Shown in pieces: positions 28,623 to 36,806 of a stretch of 64,000 nt of DNA (position 1 is the first letter of the stretch; the number at the start of each line of letters is the position of its first letter). Source of the DNA: Nematostella vectensis (lineage: Eukaryota; Cnidaria; Anthozoa; Actiniaria; Edwardsiidae); assembly GCF_932526225.1 (NCBI RefSeq), contig NC_064042.1:16054751-16118750 (forward strand), read 5' to 3'. The notes beneath the pieces were generated by a model. The model saw only the letters and a list, made by a program, of their open reading frames with translations, was not told the origin of the DNA and ran no database searches. Position numbers and translations under genes: made by a program.

Positions 28623-31600
28623 CACATATACACATATACACATATACACATATACACATATACATATATATATACATATACATATATATATGTATGTATA
28701 GATAAAGATATATATATATATATCTTGGTTTGTAGGAAAAAAAACACGCAAACTACCGTTTCATCTCTACAAGCCTGTTTCGTGGTTGCCCACTCATCAG
28801 GAGATGAGTGGGCAACAACTCATCTCCACTCATATCCGTCAACAAAAATGTTGTCTTAACCGAGAAATACCTATAGGTAGGTACCCTTTGTTTAGCTGTC
28901 AAAATCTGGTGGAAGGCAAAAGGTATCTATGTATCTATATGTATTTCTGGTTGGGTCAACATTTTTGTTAACGACTGTATGTATAGGGCATTCCTTGTTT
29001 CACAACACGTCCTGCTATAGATGCGTGAGGTACCTGCGGGGTGGTTTGAAAGCCTGTTCGGTCATGAAACCTCTTCCATGCTTTTCGGCCGTCGTCGTTT
29101 TCCGAATCCGGCCCGAGGATGTCATTTGCGTCGTCGGTACCGAACCAGGCTACGAGCTTGTCGTACACGGCTTTCGTGAGGACTTCATCGTCGAGCGAAG
29201 ACACTTGGTTGTACAGCTAAAAGAAACAGTAACTCGTAAAGACGCAAGAATGGCGACATGAGAACCGTGTACCAATTTCCATATTTTTATCTATGAGCGC
29301 GGGATCTCACGAGAAAATTCTAATTAACCAACGCAGAATTTGAATAAGAATACTTTTAGGTATGTAAAGTAAAAAAAAAAACTCTACTCTCATTTCTAGT
29401 TGAGCCGTCTAGACCCAAAGGTGAATAACTGACCGTCCCGCCCCGACTCTTCTGTGAAACTTTTGTGAGTACTCGGCAGAGAAAAATACGGAAACGGTCT
29501 AATATGTGGTATCTCTGTTTCTAACCTGGACGAGCCAGTCGAGAGCCTGGCGCGAGTCTTTCTCGTTCTTCACGAAGTGGAAGGCTCGTGCGATGGCGAC
29601 TCCCGCGTTTTTTTTCCTCGCGTCGGTCCCAGGCTCCGCGTCAGCCACCAGAACGAGGCCAATTCTACAGAAGAGAAGTCGAAATAAATTACTTTGAATG
29701 TTTTTGATAAAATCTATCCTTACAACTGAGCACAAATCAACATGGCGATAGGACATGTAAGAAAGCGAGGTTCATTTGCACATGCTCACTTATGCAAGCT
29801 CGATAGCCAATAACAATCGCTCAATAAATTGATTATCCCAGAGCCTTGTTCCTTAACGCTTCTTCCCCATTTACCTTTTTCTACAGTTTCTCCTTTCCAT
29901 CCGTTTGCGCCTTCCCTCCGTTCACGCTTATCCTTTTTACGCTTCACCCCCTCAACGCTCCCCCCCCCCATAACACTTTGCCCCTTTTACGCTCTCCCCC
30001 TTTGCCCTTTCCCCCATTTTCGCTTCCCCCTCTTTACGCTTTTCTCCCTTTACGCTTTCCCCTTTTATGCTTTTCCCCTTTTTCGCTTTCCCCTCTTTAC
30101 GCTTCCCCCCCTTCACACTTTCCCCCCTCCACGCTTTTCCCCTTCACGCTGGTGTACCATCCTCAGTGGCCAAATTTGTACTCACCTTGCCGGCATAGAA
30201 GCGCGAACGAACTCGTCTGCCGTCTTGATGAGTGCTACACTCGCGGGACTTACAGGATCCACAAACATCACCACGTGGAAAATATTCCTGGCAATGTACC
30301 GCAGCATTCCTGGAAATGTCGGCCTCAGGATCTCCTGGATATGAGACGGCCAGCTCGCATAGTGGCGATCGTTTTCCAAGTCATTGACGAACACTACTGA
30401 GTCATCCCGTGTGTCGAGGACATACGAGTCTCGCTCCTCAGACAAAGACATGACCGACAAGGCGGTCAGCGGTTCGCCCTTAGCTCCAAGGGAGGCAAGT
30501 TTATCAAGGACTGTCCACTCTTCACGTAAGATGTCCAATAACTCGAACGCATTCAAGTCGTCGATATCAACCATTCTTCCGTTAATGAACAGCGCGCTGT
30601 CCCCAACGTCTACTCCGACTTTTGAGAGTAATTTTTGGTTTTGTAGGACTTCTTTTCTTAACTCTGGCTTGACTTTTGTTTTGACTAGTGAGCGCGCAAG
30701 TTTCGGCACATTCTGACTTAAATCTCTGAGTACTTTCAAAGCGCTTCGAGGATCTGAACTGACGACTCGCTGCGCGGCCTGGAAACTAAGATCCTGGAGC
30801 TGCCAGACTTTTAAAGGAGCCATCTCGCGAGAGTTGTCCTTCAGATGGGATCGGAATTGATTCAACTGTTCAGTCAAGTGGGGGTGGAGCTTTTTGAGTT
30901 TGCCGAAGAGGAACCCCTCCACTTCGTCGTCGTCTTCTTTCTTGCTGGTGATCTTACTGTGTGAGGTATCCTCTTTCACCTTGGTGTCGTCCACTGCTTT
31001 GTACTCGGTCTTTTTTACAGCCAACTCCACGCCGTAACCAGAGAGACGGACTTTTTTCTGTAAAGGTTTCTGGGAGACAACAATTAGAAGTTTCTTATGT
31101 GACACAGGACAAACAAAGGGCAGAGACCAGTAAGTGATATCTTATGTGACACAGGACAAACAAATGGCAGAGACTAATAAGTGATATCATATGTGACACA
31201 GGACAAACAAAGGGCAGAGACAAATAAGTGATATCTTATGTGACACAGGATAAACAAAGGGCAGAGACAAATAAGTGATATCTTATGTGACACAGGACAA
31301 ACAAAGGGCAGAGACCAATAAGTGATATTTTACGTGACACAGGACAAACAAAGGGCAGAGACCAATAAGTGATATCTTATGTGACACAGGATAAACAAAG
31401 GGCAGAGACTGATATCTGAGTTTACGTAAAGGGCTACGCAACAAGTTTTCCGACCAACCATTAGAGGGGAGACAGAGGTTTAGCCCCCAAAAAGCCTTGT
31501 AAGCCTTTATGGGTTTTTAGTTCTTCCACCTGATACTGAAGGAATGAATGAGTTCTTAGGGTAGCCATTGGGGAACTATTAACAAACTAGATGTGCCACC

Positions 31601-34600
31601 AATTAAGTAAGCCATTTATTACAAGAAGTGACAACCTAGTATAGGCATGAAAACAGCTCACAAAAATATGACAAAAGAAAAGCCCAGTAGGCAGGCCATC
31701 TATACCTTGTATCAACATCTCCCACGCTTACCTGCACAGTGGCCGTCTCTACCTTGTATCAACATCTACCACACTTACCTGCACATAGTGGCCGTCTCTA
31801 CCTTGTATCAACATCTCCCACGCTTACCTGCACATAGTGGTCGTCTCTACCTTGTATCAACATCTCCCACGCTTACCTGCACATAGTGGCCGTCTCTACC
31901 TTGTATCAACATCTACTACGCTTACCTGCACATAGTGGCCTTCTCTACCTTGTATCAACATCTCTCATGCTTACCTGCACATAGTGGCCGTCTCTACCTT
32001 GTATCAACATCTCCCACGCTTACCTGCACATAGTGGCCGTCTCTACCTTGTATCAACATCTCCCACGCTTACCTGCACATACTGGCGCTACCTTGTATCA
32101 ACATCTCCCATGCTTACATACACATAGTGGCCGTCTCTACCTTGTATCAACATCTCCCATGCTTACATACACATAGAGGCCGTTACTACCTTGTATCAAC
32201 ATCTACCATGCTTACCTGCACATAGTGGCCGTCTCTACCTTGTATCAACATCTCCCACGCTTACCTGCACATAGAGGCCGTCTCTACCTTGTATCAACAT
32301 CTCCCATGCTTACCTGCACATAGTGGCCGTCTCTACCTTGTATCAACATCTCCCATGCTTACCTGCACATAGTGGCCGTCTCTACCTTGAATCAACATCT
32401 CCAATTCTTACATACACATAGTGGCCGTCTCTATCTTGTATCAACACCTACCACACTTATCTGCACATAGTGGCCGTCTACCTTGTATCAACATCTCCCA
32501 CGCTTACCTGCACACAGTGGCCGTCTCTACCTTGTATCAACATCTACCACACTTACATACACAAAGTGGCCGTCTCTACCTTGCATCAACATCTCCTACG
32601 CTTACCTGCACATAGTGGCCGTCTCTACCTTGTATCAACATCTACCACACTTATCTGCACATAGTGGCCGTCTCTACCTTGTATCAACATCTCCCACGCT
32701 TACCTGCACATAGTGGCCGTCTCTACCTTGTATCAACATCTACCACACTTACCTGCACATAGTGGCCTTCTCTACCTTGTATCAACATCTACCACACTTA
32801 CCTGCACATAGTGGCCTTCTCTACCTTGTATCAACATCTCCCACGCTTACCTGCACATAGTGGCCGTCTCTACCTTGTATCAACATCTACCACACTTACA
32901 TACACATAGTGGCCGTCTCTACCTTGTATCAACATCTCCCACGCTTACCTGCACATAGTGGCCATCTCTACCTTGTATCAACATCTACCACACTTACATA
33001 CACATAGTGGCCGTCTCTACCTTGTATCAACATCTCCCACGCTTACCTGCACATAGTGGCCGTCTCTATCTTGTATCAACATCTCCCACGCTTACCTGCA
33101 CAGTGGCCGTCTCTACCTTGTATCAACATCTACCACACTTACCTGCACATAGTGGCCGTCTCTACCTTGTATCAACATCTCCCACGCTTACCTGCACATA
33201 GTGGCCGTCTCTACCTTGTATCAACATCTCCCACGCTTACCTGCACATAGTGGCCGTCTCTACCTTGTATCAACATCTACCACGCTTACCTGCACACAGT
33301 GGCCGTCTCTACCTTGTATCAACATCTACCATGCTTACCTGCACACAGTGGCCGTCTCTACCTTGTATCAACATCTCCCACGCTTACATACACATAGTGG
33401 CCGTCTCTACCTTGTATCAACATCTCCCACGCTTACCTGCACATAGAGGCCATTACTACCTTGTATCAACATCTCCCACGCTTACCTGCACATAGTGGCC
33501 GTCTCTACCTTGTATCAACATCTCCCACGCTTACCTGCACATAGTGGCCGTCTCTACCTTGTATCAACATCTACCACGCTTACCTGCACACAGTGGCCGT
33601 CTCTACCTTGTATCAACATCTACCACGCTTACCTGCACACAGTGGCCGTCTCTACCTTGTATCAACATCTCCCACGCTTACCTGCAAACAGTGGCCGTCT
33701 CTACCTTGTATCAACATCTCCCACGCTTACCTGCACATAGAGGCCGTCTCTACCTTGTATCAACATCTACCACGCTTACCTGCACATAGTGGCCGTCTCT
33801 ACCTTGTATCAACATCTACCACACTTACCTGCACACAGTGGCCGTCTCTACCTTGTATCAAAATCTCCCACGCTTACCTACACATAGTGGCGCTACCTTG
33901 TATCAACATCTCCCACGCTTACCTGCACATAGAGGCCGTCTCTACCTTGTATCAACATCTCCAACACTTACCTGCACATAGTGGCGCAATATGTAATGTA
34001 CTTTCCCTGCTATCGCCTTGGCAACCAGCATATCATGAAAAGCATTGAAGTCACTTGTTCCTATGAGGCCATGCAAGATGACAGTTATATCATTGCTATC
34101 GGAGTCTGTGTAGTGATGATCAAAGGGATAGCTGTCGGGAGCAGATCTATAAGAAAATCACAACATGAAAATACTAATACACATTTATATCTTGCTGGGA
34201 ATCTAGAAACTTATATGGATGTCAGACTTACACTTTTTCTGCGGATGTAATCAGGCGTTCAGCTTCCTCTGTATTACATGTGACTTTCTTACCAATTTGA
34301 ACAAAACTACTGCATTCAGAGATACCAGAAACCTCCTTGGAAACCTGAAATAACAATTGAATACAAATATTTATGGCATACAAGCTTATTGTTTAAATTG
34401 AGATTTCCATTTTCCTATTTTATTACCTTATTGAAGAGCTCTATTTTGGGTGAGTAATAACGCATTGATAGTGAGAATTGGAGGAGACTCAACCCATTGG
34501 AAGAAAGGAGTTTCCTTGCGTGTTGTAGAATACTATTGTACTTCTCTGAAAAAAAATAAAACAAGAATTCCCTAATAAATATAAAACACACTGCCTTATT

Positions 34601-36198
34601 TCTAGAAATTAAACTTCATATTTTCTTATTGAATTCTACAAAAAAGAATTGTGTTTAGTGAATTTTGCAACAGCATACTTCCAATAAAAATGTTGCAAGT
34701 GAAATTGAAAATATTGCTACATGCTTTAAGCCTTTTTGAAATCATAAAATCCTTAAAATTAAACTTCATTTTACATGTTTGCAATATTTGTGGGTGATAT
34801 GGTTGGAGAGCTTACCTAAATCAGTTTTCTTTGTGTGAAGATCTCTAGATAGCTCTATAAATTTCCAGATTTTTTCTCTACTATCACTTGCTAAAAATTC
34901 ACTGAAAAATAAACAAGGTGAAAAATGAATAAAGTTGTGTAGGCGGATGGGGGCGAAATACATAGAGGGCAGAGCGATGAATTAGGGGGCCACATACAAG
35001 TGACAGGTTCCCCCCAGCATTTTGTTTTATATCAAATAACAAAGCATCAAACTCATGTCGAGGCATTCTAATCAATACCCAGGCGAGTACAAAGGGGGTG
35101 CGGAGGGTGCACGCCCCCCCCCCCCCTTGGCGGCAAAAAAGAGGGTCATTTTTTATTAAGGAATCTTCAAATACTATGCTTATTCTCTATGATACCTATG
35201 ACTGCGCACCCCCCCCCCTCGGCCAATCCTGGGTATGCGCCTGAATACCCTTAAAAAAATTGGATCTAGACCCGGTATCTGGAGGAGGAATCAAGGGCAT
35301 ATGAACATCACGGCTTCCAAGTGAACCTAGTGTTAGCACTGGGTCTCCCTCTCTACATCAAAATACAATTTTGGGAGGAATTTTTTTGGAGCTTAGCCAC
35401 CCCCTGCCATATATTACCCTGCCCCTATTCATACCCTGCCCCTATTCATACCCTGCCCGTATTCAACCCTGCCCCTATTCATACCCTGCCCCTATTCATA
35501 CCATGCCCCTATTCATACCCTGCCCCCATTCATACCCTGACCCCATTCATACCCTGCCCCTATTCATACCTAGCCTCTAATACCAATGGTGTCCAACTCC
35601 ATTTAGAGTCTAGAGTTGTTATAACTGGTTTGGAGTCACCAGATGCCCTAGGAGTACAGCAGAAAGCAGCAACTGCCACAAGGAGCCAATGAATCTGCAG
35701 AATCCAAAGTAAATACTCAATAAAGCAAAACCTCATGTTTTGGGTTGTGACTTCGGTTGGGCCGAAAGTATTATATCTTAAGATAAGAAAGCCAACTATA
35801 TACTATATAAAAAAGAGGTTTCGGTATATAGAGGAAGGGGATACTTAAACTCTCCGAAAAAGACATTCAACAAGCTTACGAGACGGTTGGAAATTATCTA
35901 AAAATAATTGCAATGACTGATATTTAGGCAATATAACTTGAAAGATGGGATGCGCGCTGTCATTTTGTTTCAAGAAATGACCCATTCATAACTTTTGAAT
36001 TTGATTTTGAATGACATGATTTTGCCGGCTTTCAAAAATTCATATTTCCTACGACGGATTCCATTGTTGATTACAGTTCTTTTCCATATGAATCGCACGT
36101 AGCTATTTCACAAGGAAACTTGGTGTTTATTCGCAAAATAATAGTGTTCTTACCGTTGTGAAGTTTGATTTCCTCTTCGACTCCATACCGTCCGCCAT
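7701..36198 (-). CDS. UGGT: UDP-glucose:glycoprotein glucosyltransferase, 32 exons
   Basis: Soluble ER-lumen enzyme that recognises misfolded N-glycoproteins and re-adds glucose to the Man9 glycan so they rebind calnexin/calreticulin. Exons in transcript order: 36198-36154, 35694-35570, 34901-34816, 34545-34427, 34344-34232, 34146-33972, 31069-30186, 29664-29526, 29216-29034, 27816-27706, 27413-27087, 26918-26682, 26399-26262, 24096-23939, 22122-21933, 21727-21458, 21274-21223, 16646-16540, 15715-15630, 15532-15448, 13984-13896, 11587-11492, 11344-11260, 11120-11011, 10721-10649, 10579-10476, 9467-9411, 9288-9216, 9010-8969, 8485-8369, 8020-7873, 7726-7701. They total 4650 nt (1549 aa; human UGGT1 is about 1555) and every phase agrees. 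The first two thirds are the thioredoxin-like and beta-sandwich sensor part (for example [23 protein letters not shown]). Exons 22-31 are the GT24 catalytic domain. Weakest edges: the donors of exons 12 and 22. Confidence 0.95.
7873..11587 (-). CDS. UGGT: UGGT GT24 glucosyltransferase domain (exons 22-31)
   Basis: These exons give the catalytic third, about residues 1240-1541. The domain opens with [16 protein letters not shown] in exon 22. Exon 23 gives [14 protein letters not shown] and exon 24 gives [20 protein letters not shown]. Exon 25 gives the metal/UDP-glucose-binding DxD as FVDAD. Exon 26 gives [10 protein letters not shown], exon 28 gives DRLRGQYQ, exons 29/30 give NLDQDLPNN, and exon 30 gives [10 protein letters not shown]. 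All family landmarks I know are present, so the enzyme is predicted to be active. The donor of exon 22 (AG|GTCTGT) is weak. A stronger GTAAGT lies slightly downstream but would break the frame. Confidence 0.92.
8250..8273 (-). ncRNA. hammerhead-like core remnant (CTGAAGA type)
   Basis: On the - strand CTGAAGA is followed by a GGCC-GAAA-GGCC hairpin and then GAAAC, inside the UGGT intron between exons 30 and 31. The order matches a hammerhead core (CUGANGA, stem II, GAAA), but there is one extra A before stem II and I cannot build a good stem I. It is probably a decayed Penelope-like terminus and may be inactive. Confidence 0.35.
9284..9375. repeat. 30-bp triplication spanning the UGGT exon 28 acceptor
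   Basis: Three near-identical copies of a 30-31-bp unit each contain, on the - strand, the acceptor TTGTTGTAG|TGCGC. The copy nearest the exon is the functional one. In the exon 28 phase, an upstream copy would bring in a TAG stop, so correct splicing must choose the last copy. Confidence 0.8.
9444..9998. repeat. 61-bp minisatellite carrying the UGGT exon 27 acceptor
   Basis: About nine copies with exact 61-bp spacing (units start at 9444, 9505, 9566 and so on). Each holds the first 24 nt of exon 27 plus 37 nt of intron, including the 3' splice site. The functional copy reads TTCCAG|GTTCTGG. Most internal copies read TTCAAG|ATTCTGG, and the outermost full copy returns to CCAG|GTTCTGG. Confidence 0.9.
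10780..10935. repeat. short tandem array, about 38-40 bp unit
   Basis: Three to four copies of a unit containing CATGTACGCTAGTCTATCAT and CATCACCATTA lie in the UGGT intron between exons 24 and 25. No splice-site copy is evident. Confidence 0.75.
11685..13880. repeat. 44/40-bp minisatellite with UGGT exon 21 donor copies
   Basis: About 50 copies of a 44-bp unit, with a 40-bp variant lacking four bases, fill the intron between exons 21 and 22. On the - strand each unit contains AG|GTTAGTAGA. This matches the donor of exon 21 (TCAAG|GTTAGTAGA) at 13896/13895. Confidence 0.9.
13985..15447. other. UGGT intron 20, ordinary intron sequence
   Basis: There is no gene within this stretch between exons 20 and 21. 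An AACAACACAAGAGTAACA-type low-complexity patch at about 15255-15395 produces repetitive ORFs on both strands that are not credible genes. Confidence 0.6.
15800..16480. repeat. 24-bp minisatellite with UGGT exon 18 donor copies
   Basis: About 28 copies of a unit built on GACCTACCAGGTTTAATG. On the - strand this reads AACCTG|GTAGGTC, matching the donor of exon 18 (AACCTG|GTAGGTCCC) at 16540/16539. The array fills the intron between exons 18 and 19. Because 24 is a multiple of three, it creates artificial repetitive ORFs. Confidence 0.92.
16641..21120. repeat. 112-copy 40-bp minisatellite carrying the UGGT exon 18 acceptor
   Basis: Exactly 4480 bp with no length variant, that is 112 units of 40 bp. 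The + strand unit begins AGTGACCTGTAAACACCATC and ends AGGCCGTATA. On the - strand every unit holds GTTTACAG|GTCACT, the acceptor of exon 18, with a CTGAT branch-point-like motif about 20 nt upstream. The first unit overlaps the last 6 bp of exon 18. Only point variants distinguish copies, and blocks of variants are themselves duplicated. Confidence 0.97.
21765..21945. repeat. 34-bp repeats carrying the UGGT exon 15 donor
   Basis: Four to five copies of a unit containing ACTCACCATAAGATAACACG adjoin exon 15. On the - strand it reads CTTATG|GTGAGT, the donor of exon 15 (21933/21932). Distal copies have GCGAG, GGGAG or GTGAGG in place of GTGAGT. Confidence 0.85.
22166..22774 (+). pseudogene. Penelope-like element GIY-YIG endonuclease remnant
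   Basis: The + strand encodes the C-terminal part of a Penelope-like retroelement inside the UGGT intron between exons 14 and 15, antisense to UGGT. Visible landmarks are [12 protein letters not shown] (zinc-binding cysteines), [10 protein letters not shown], then a frame change and stop near 22492, then [12 protein letters not shown] and a charged C-terminus ending at a TAA (22772-22774). The expected YVG segment between the two parts is missing, so a small deletion has removed the nuclease core. No reverse transcriptase part is present; it is a 5'-truncated, dead copy. Confidence 0.7.
22775..23010 (+). mobile_element. Penelope-like element 3' end / pseudo-LTR piece
   Basis: It follows the endonuclease remnant directly. 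It contains CTGAAGA at 22902-22908, then a GTCTT/AAGAC hairpin, then GAAA at 22924-22927, a hammerhead-like order. A diverged copy in the opposite orientation occurs at about 44517-44640 in XRRA1, which shows it is a dispersed element terminus. Confidence 0.55.
23115..23612. repeat. 38-bp minisatellite, about 13 copies
   Basis: The unit contains GCGGAGGGACTTGTTGGTTT and TGCAGTAAATGGATTATA. It lies in the UGGT intron between exons 14 and 15. I find no match to the adjacent UGGT splice sites. Confidence 0.85.
24077..25005. repeat. 58-bp minisatellite carrying the UGGT exon 14 acceptor
   Basis: About 16 units of 57-59 bp. On the - strand each contains CCCGTCCCAG|GTCCTCGGCC, the acceptor plus roughly the first 20 nt of exon 14 (24096). 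Several internal copies are almost identical, suggesting recent expansion. The + strand ORFs across it are artefacts. Confidence 0.93.
25465..26155. repeat. 51-bp minisatellite, about 13 copies
   Basis: The unit contains GATAACACGATGATGGGGGG and GGCTTAAGATAACACGGAGG. It sits in the intron downstream of UGGT exon 13. Because 51 is a multiple of three, it makes a 294-codon - strand ORF rich in Pro, His and Leu, which I regard as spurious. No splice junction copy is evident. Confidence 0.88.
26162..26250 (-). pseudogene. partial duplicate of UGGT exon 12
   Basis: About 88 bp identical to 26672-26759, the 3' part of exon 12 ([18 protein letters not shown]). The copy sits in the next intron, just downstream of the exon 13 donor. 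It lacks an acceptor and shares only the internal exon sequence, so it is probably not spliced in. Confidence 0.85.
28259..28336. repeat. perfect 37-bp inverted repeat with 4-nt loop
   Basis: Arms 28259-28295 and 28300-28336 are exact reverse complements around GAAA. The arm includes GTTTGAGAAAAATACAAACT. It is flanked on both sides by direct copies of a segment containing CACTTGTATAATACGGCTGT (about 28152 and 28372). It lies in the UGGT intron between exons 9 and 10. Confidence 0.93.
28430..28700. repeat. CATA/TATG microsatellite
   Basis: A long (CATA)n run (about 28450-28618) is bounded by CATATA/CACATA variants. Because the unit is 4 bp, all six frames stay open and give YIHT/CMYV-type ORFs that are not genes. 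Confidence 0.97.
28762..28806 (-). ncRNA. type I hammerhead ribozyme in a UGGT intron
   Basis: All hammerhead parts are present on the - strand. Stem I is CATCTC (28806-28801) pairing perfectly with GAGATG (28767-28762). The core CTGATGA is at 28800-28794. Stem II is GTGG-GCAA-CCAC (28793-28782). GAAA is at 28781-28778. A 3-bp stem III closes over GGCT, and the cleavage triplet is GTA. Predicted cleavage follows the A at 28768. Such motifs are known from Penelope-like elements and from introns. It is in the sense orientation of UGGT, between exons 9 and 10, so it would be transcribed in the pre-mRNA. Confidence 0.87.
29865..30160. repeat. degenerate C/T-rich minisatellite
   Basis: Units of about 16-19 bp, such as TTTACGCTTTCCCC with variable C runs, fill most of the UGGT intron between exons 7 and 8, leaving the - strand purine-rich next to the exon 7 donor. 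ORFs across it are low-complexity artefacts. Confidence 0.8.
31085..31412. repeat. 47-bp minisatellite, about 7 copies
   Basis: The unit contains TTATGTGACACAGGACAAAC and AGTGATATC. It begins about 15 bp upstream (in transcript terms) of the UGGT exon 7 acceptor but does not include the AG. Confidence 0.88.
31697..33985. repeat. 49-bp minisatellite with UGGT exon 6 donor copies
   Basis: About 46 units. On the - strand each contains CCACTATGTGCAG|GTAAGCG, matching the last 13-15 nt of exon 6 and its donor (33972/33971, GCAG|GTAAGTG). Variants have CAG|GTAAGTG or TATG/CAG differences, and most keep a usable GTAAG. It fills most of the intron between exons 6 and 7. Confidence 0.95.
35410..35572. 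repeat. 17-bp repeats carrying a UGGT exon 2 donor-like GTATGAATA
   Basis: About nine copies of CCTGCCCCTATTCATAC, which on the - strand is GTATGAATAGGGGCAGG. The exon 2 donor is CTAG|GTATGAATAG, so each copy holds a donor-like G|GTATGAAT. The array starts at the exon edge. Confidence 0.85.
35570..36198 (-). CDS. UGGT: UGGT exons 1-2: start codon and signal peptide
   Basis: Exon 1 (36198-36154) encodes [15 protein letters not shown] with context AAGATGG and a good donor, G|GTAAGAAC. Exon 2 (35694-35570) continues in phase with [13 protein letters not shown]. Basic residues followed by a hydrophobic core make a standard signal peptide ahead of the lumenal start near ASGDSK. An alternative start at 35736-35734 opens the same exon without splicing and also gives a hydrophobic leader. 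I prefer the two-exon model because of its KRK n-region and its TTCTGCAG acceptor. Confidence 0.75.
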
Positions 36199-36806
36199 CT
36201 TGGATTGGAAGGCCAATGCCGTGTAACCACGTCAAGTGCAACTCACAGGGGAGGGGGAGGGGTAAATGCTAAGTGAAAATGCCTTGATGTTTGATGCCTT
36301 GTAGCCTCCCTCGCAGGCGTTTTTAGGCAGGCGTCGCCTAAAAATGTTTGCATGGAAAGATACGTACCGCACAGAACAGAAAGTTGACATTTATTTAAGG
36401 TTCATTTTTAGAAATCTACCGTGCTAGCTGGTTATTCTGAAAGATTCAAAATGAAGAAGTAATGAATAACGACTTATTTTGGATGTCCCACAAATAGACA
36501 TCTCTCGATATCTCCACGGTTTTATTGTGTTTTATCATGAGCTCATAAGTAGTTTGATAGTTTATAACAAGCCTGACCCTCCCCTCCACAATTCCCTCGA
36601 ATGATTACTCAGTCCCTCGCGGTATAGCAGAACAGTTGTCATAGCAACGGACTGTTTCTCACAATATGGCGGCTGCCAGGCAATAACAGATTCACTCGAC
36701 CAAACATGATTTGGAGCTAAATAATATCAAAGATCCGCGTATTCCAGGAGAAACAAGAAAAATAGACAAAGAATTAAAACAATAGAGAATCCATAAGCGC
36801 AGGGAA
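36199..36806. promoter_or_regulatory. bidirectional UGGT/XRRA1 promoter interval
   Basis: The UGGT start codon (36198, - strand) and the XRRA1 start codon (36807, + strand) are 608 bases apart and divergent. Both 5' UTRs and a shared promoter must lie here. I see no clear TATA box placed for either gene. Each side has an ATGGCGG-type sequence; the XRRA1-side one near 36665 stops after six codons and may be an upstream ORF. Confidence 0.65.

Noticed and set aside
28310-28859. Long ORFs of YIHT/CMYV repeats on both strands
   Set aside because: They are translations of a (CATA)n microsatellite. A 4-bp unit without stops leaves all frames open.
31647-34048. Many + strand ORFs of [16 protein letters not shown] type
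   Set aside because: Antisense reading of the 49-bp array that carries UGGT exon 6 donor copies.
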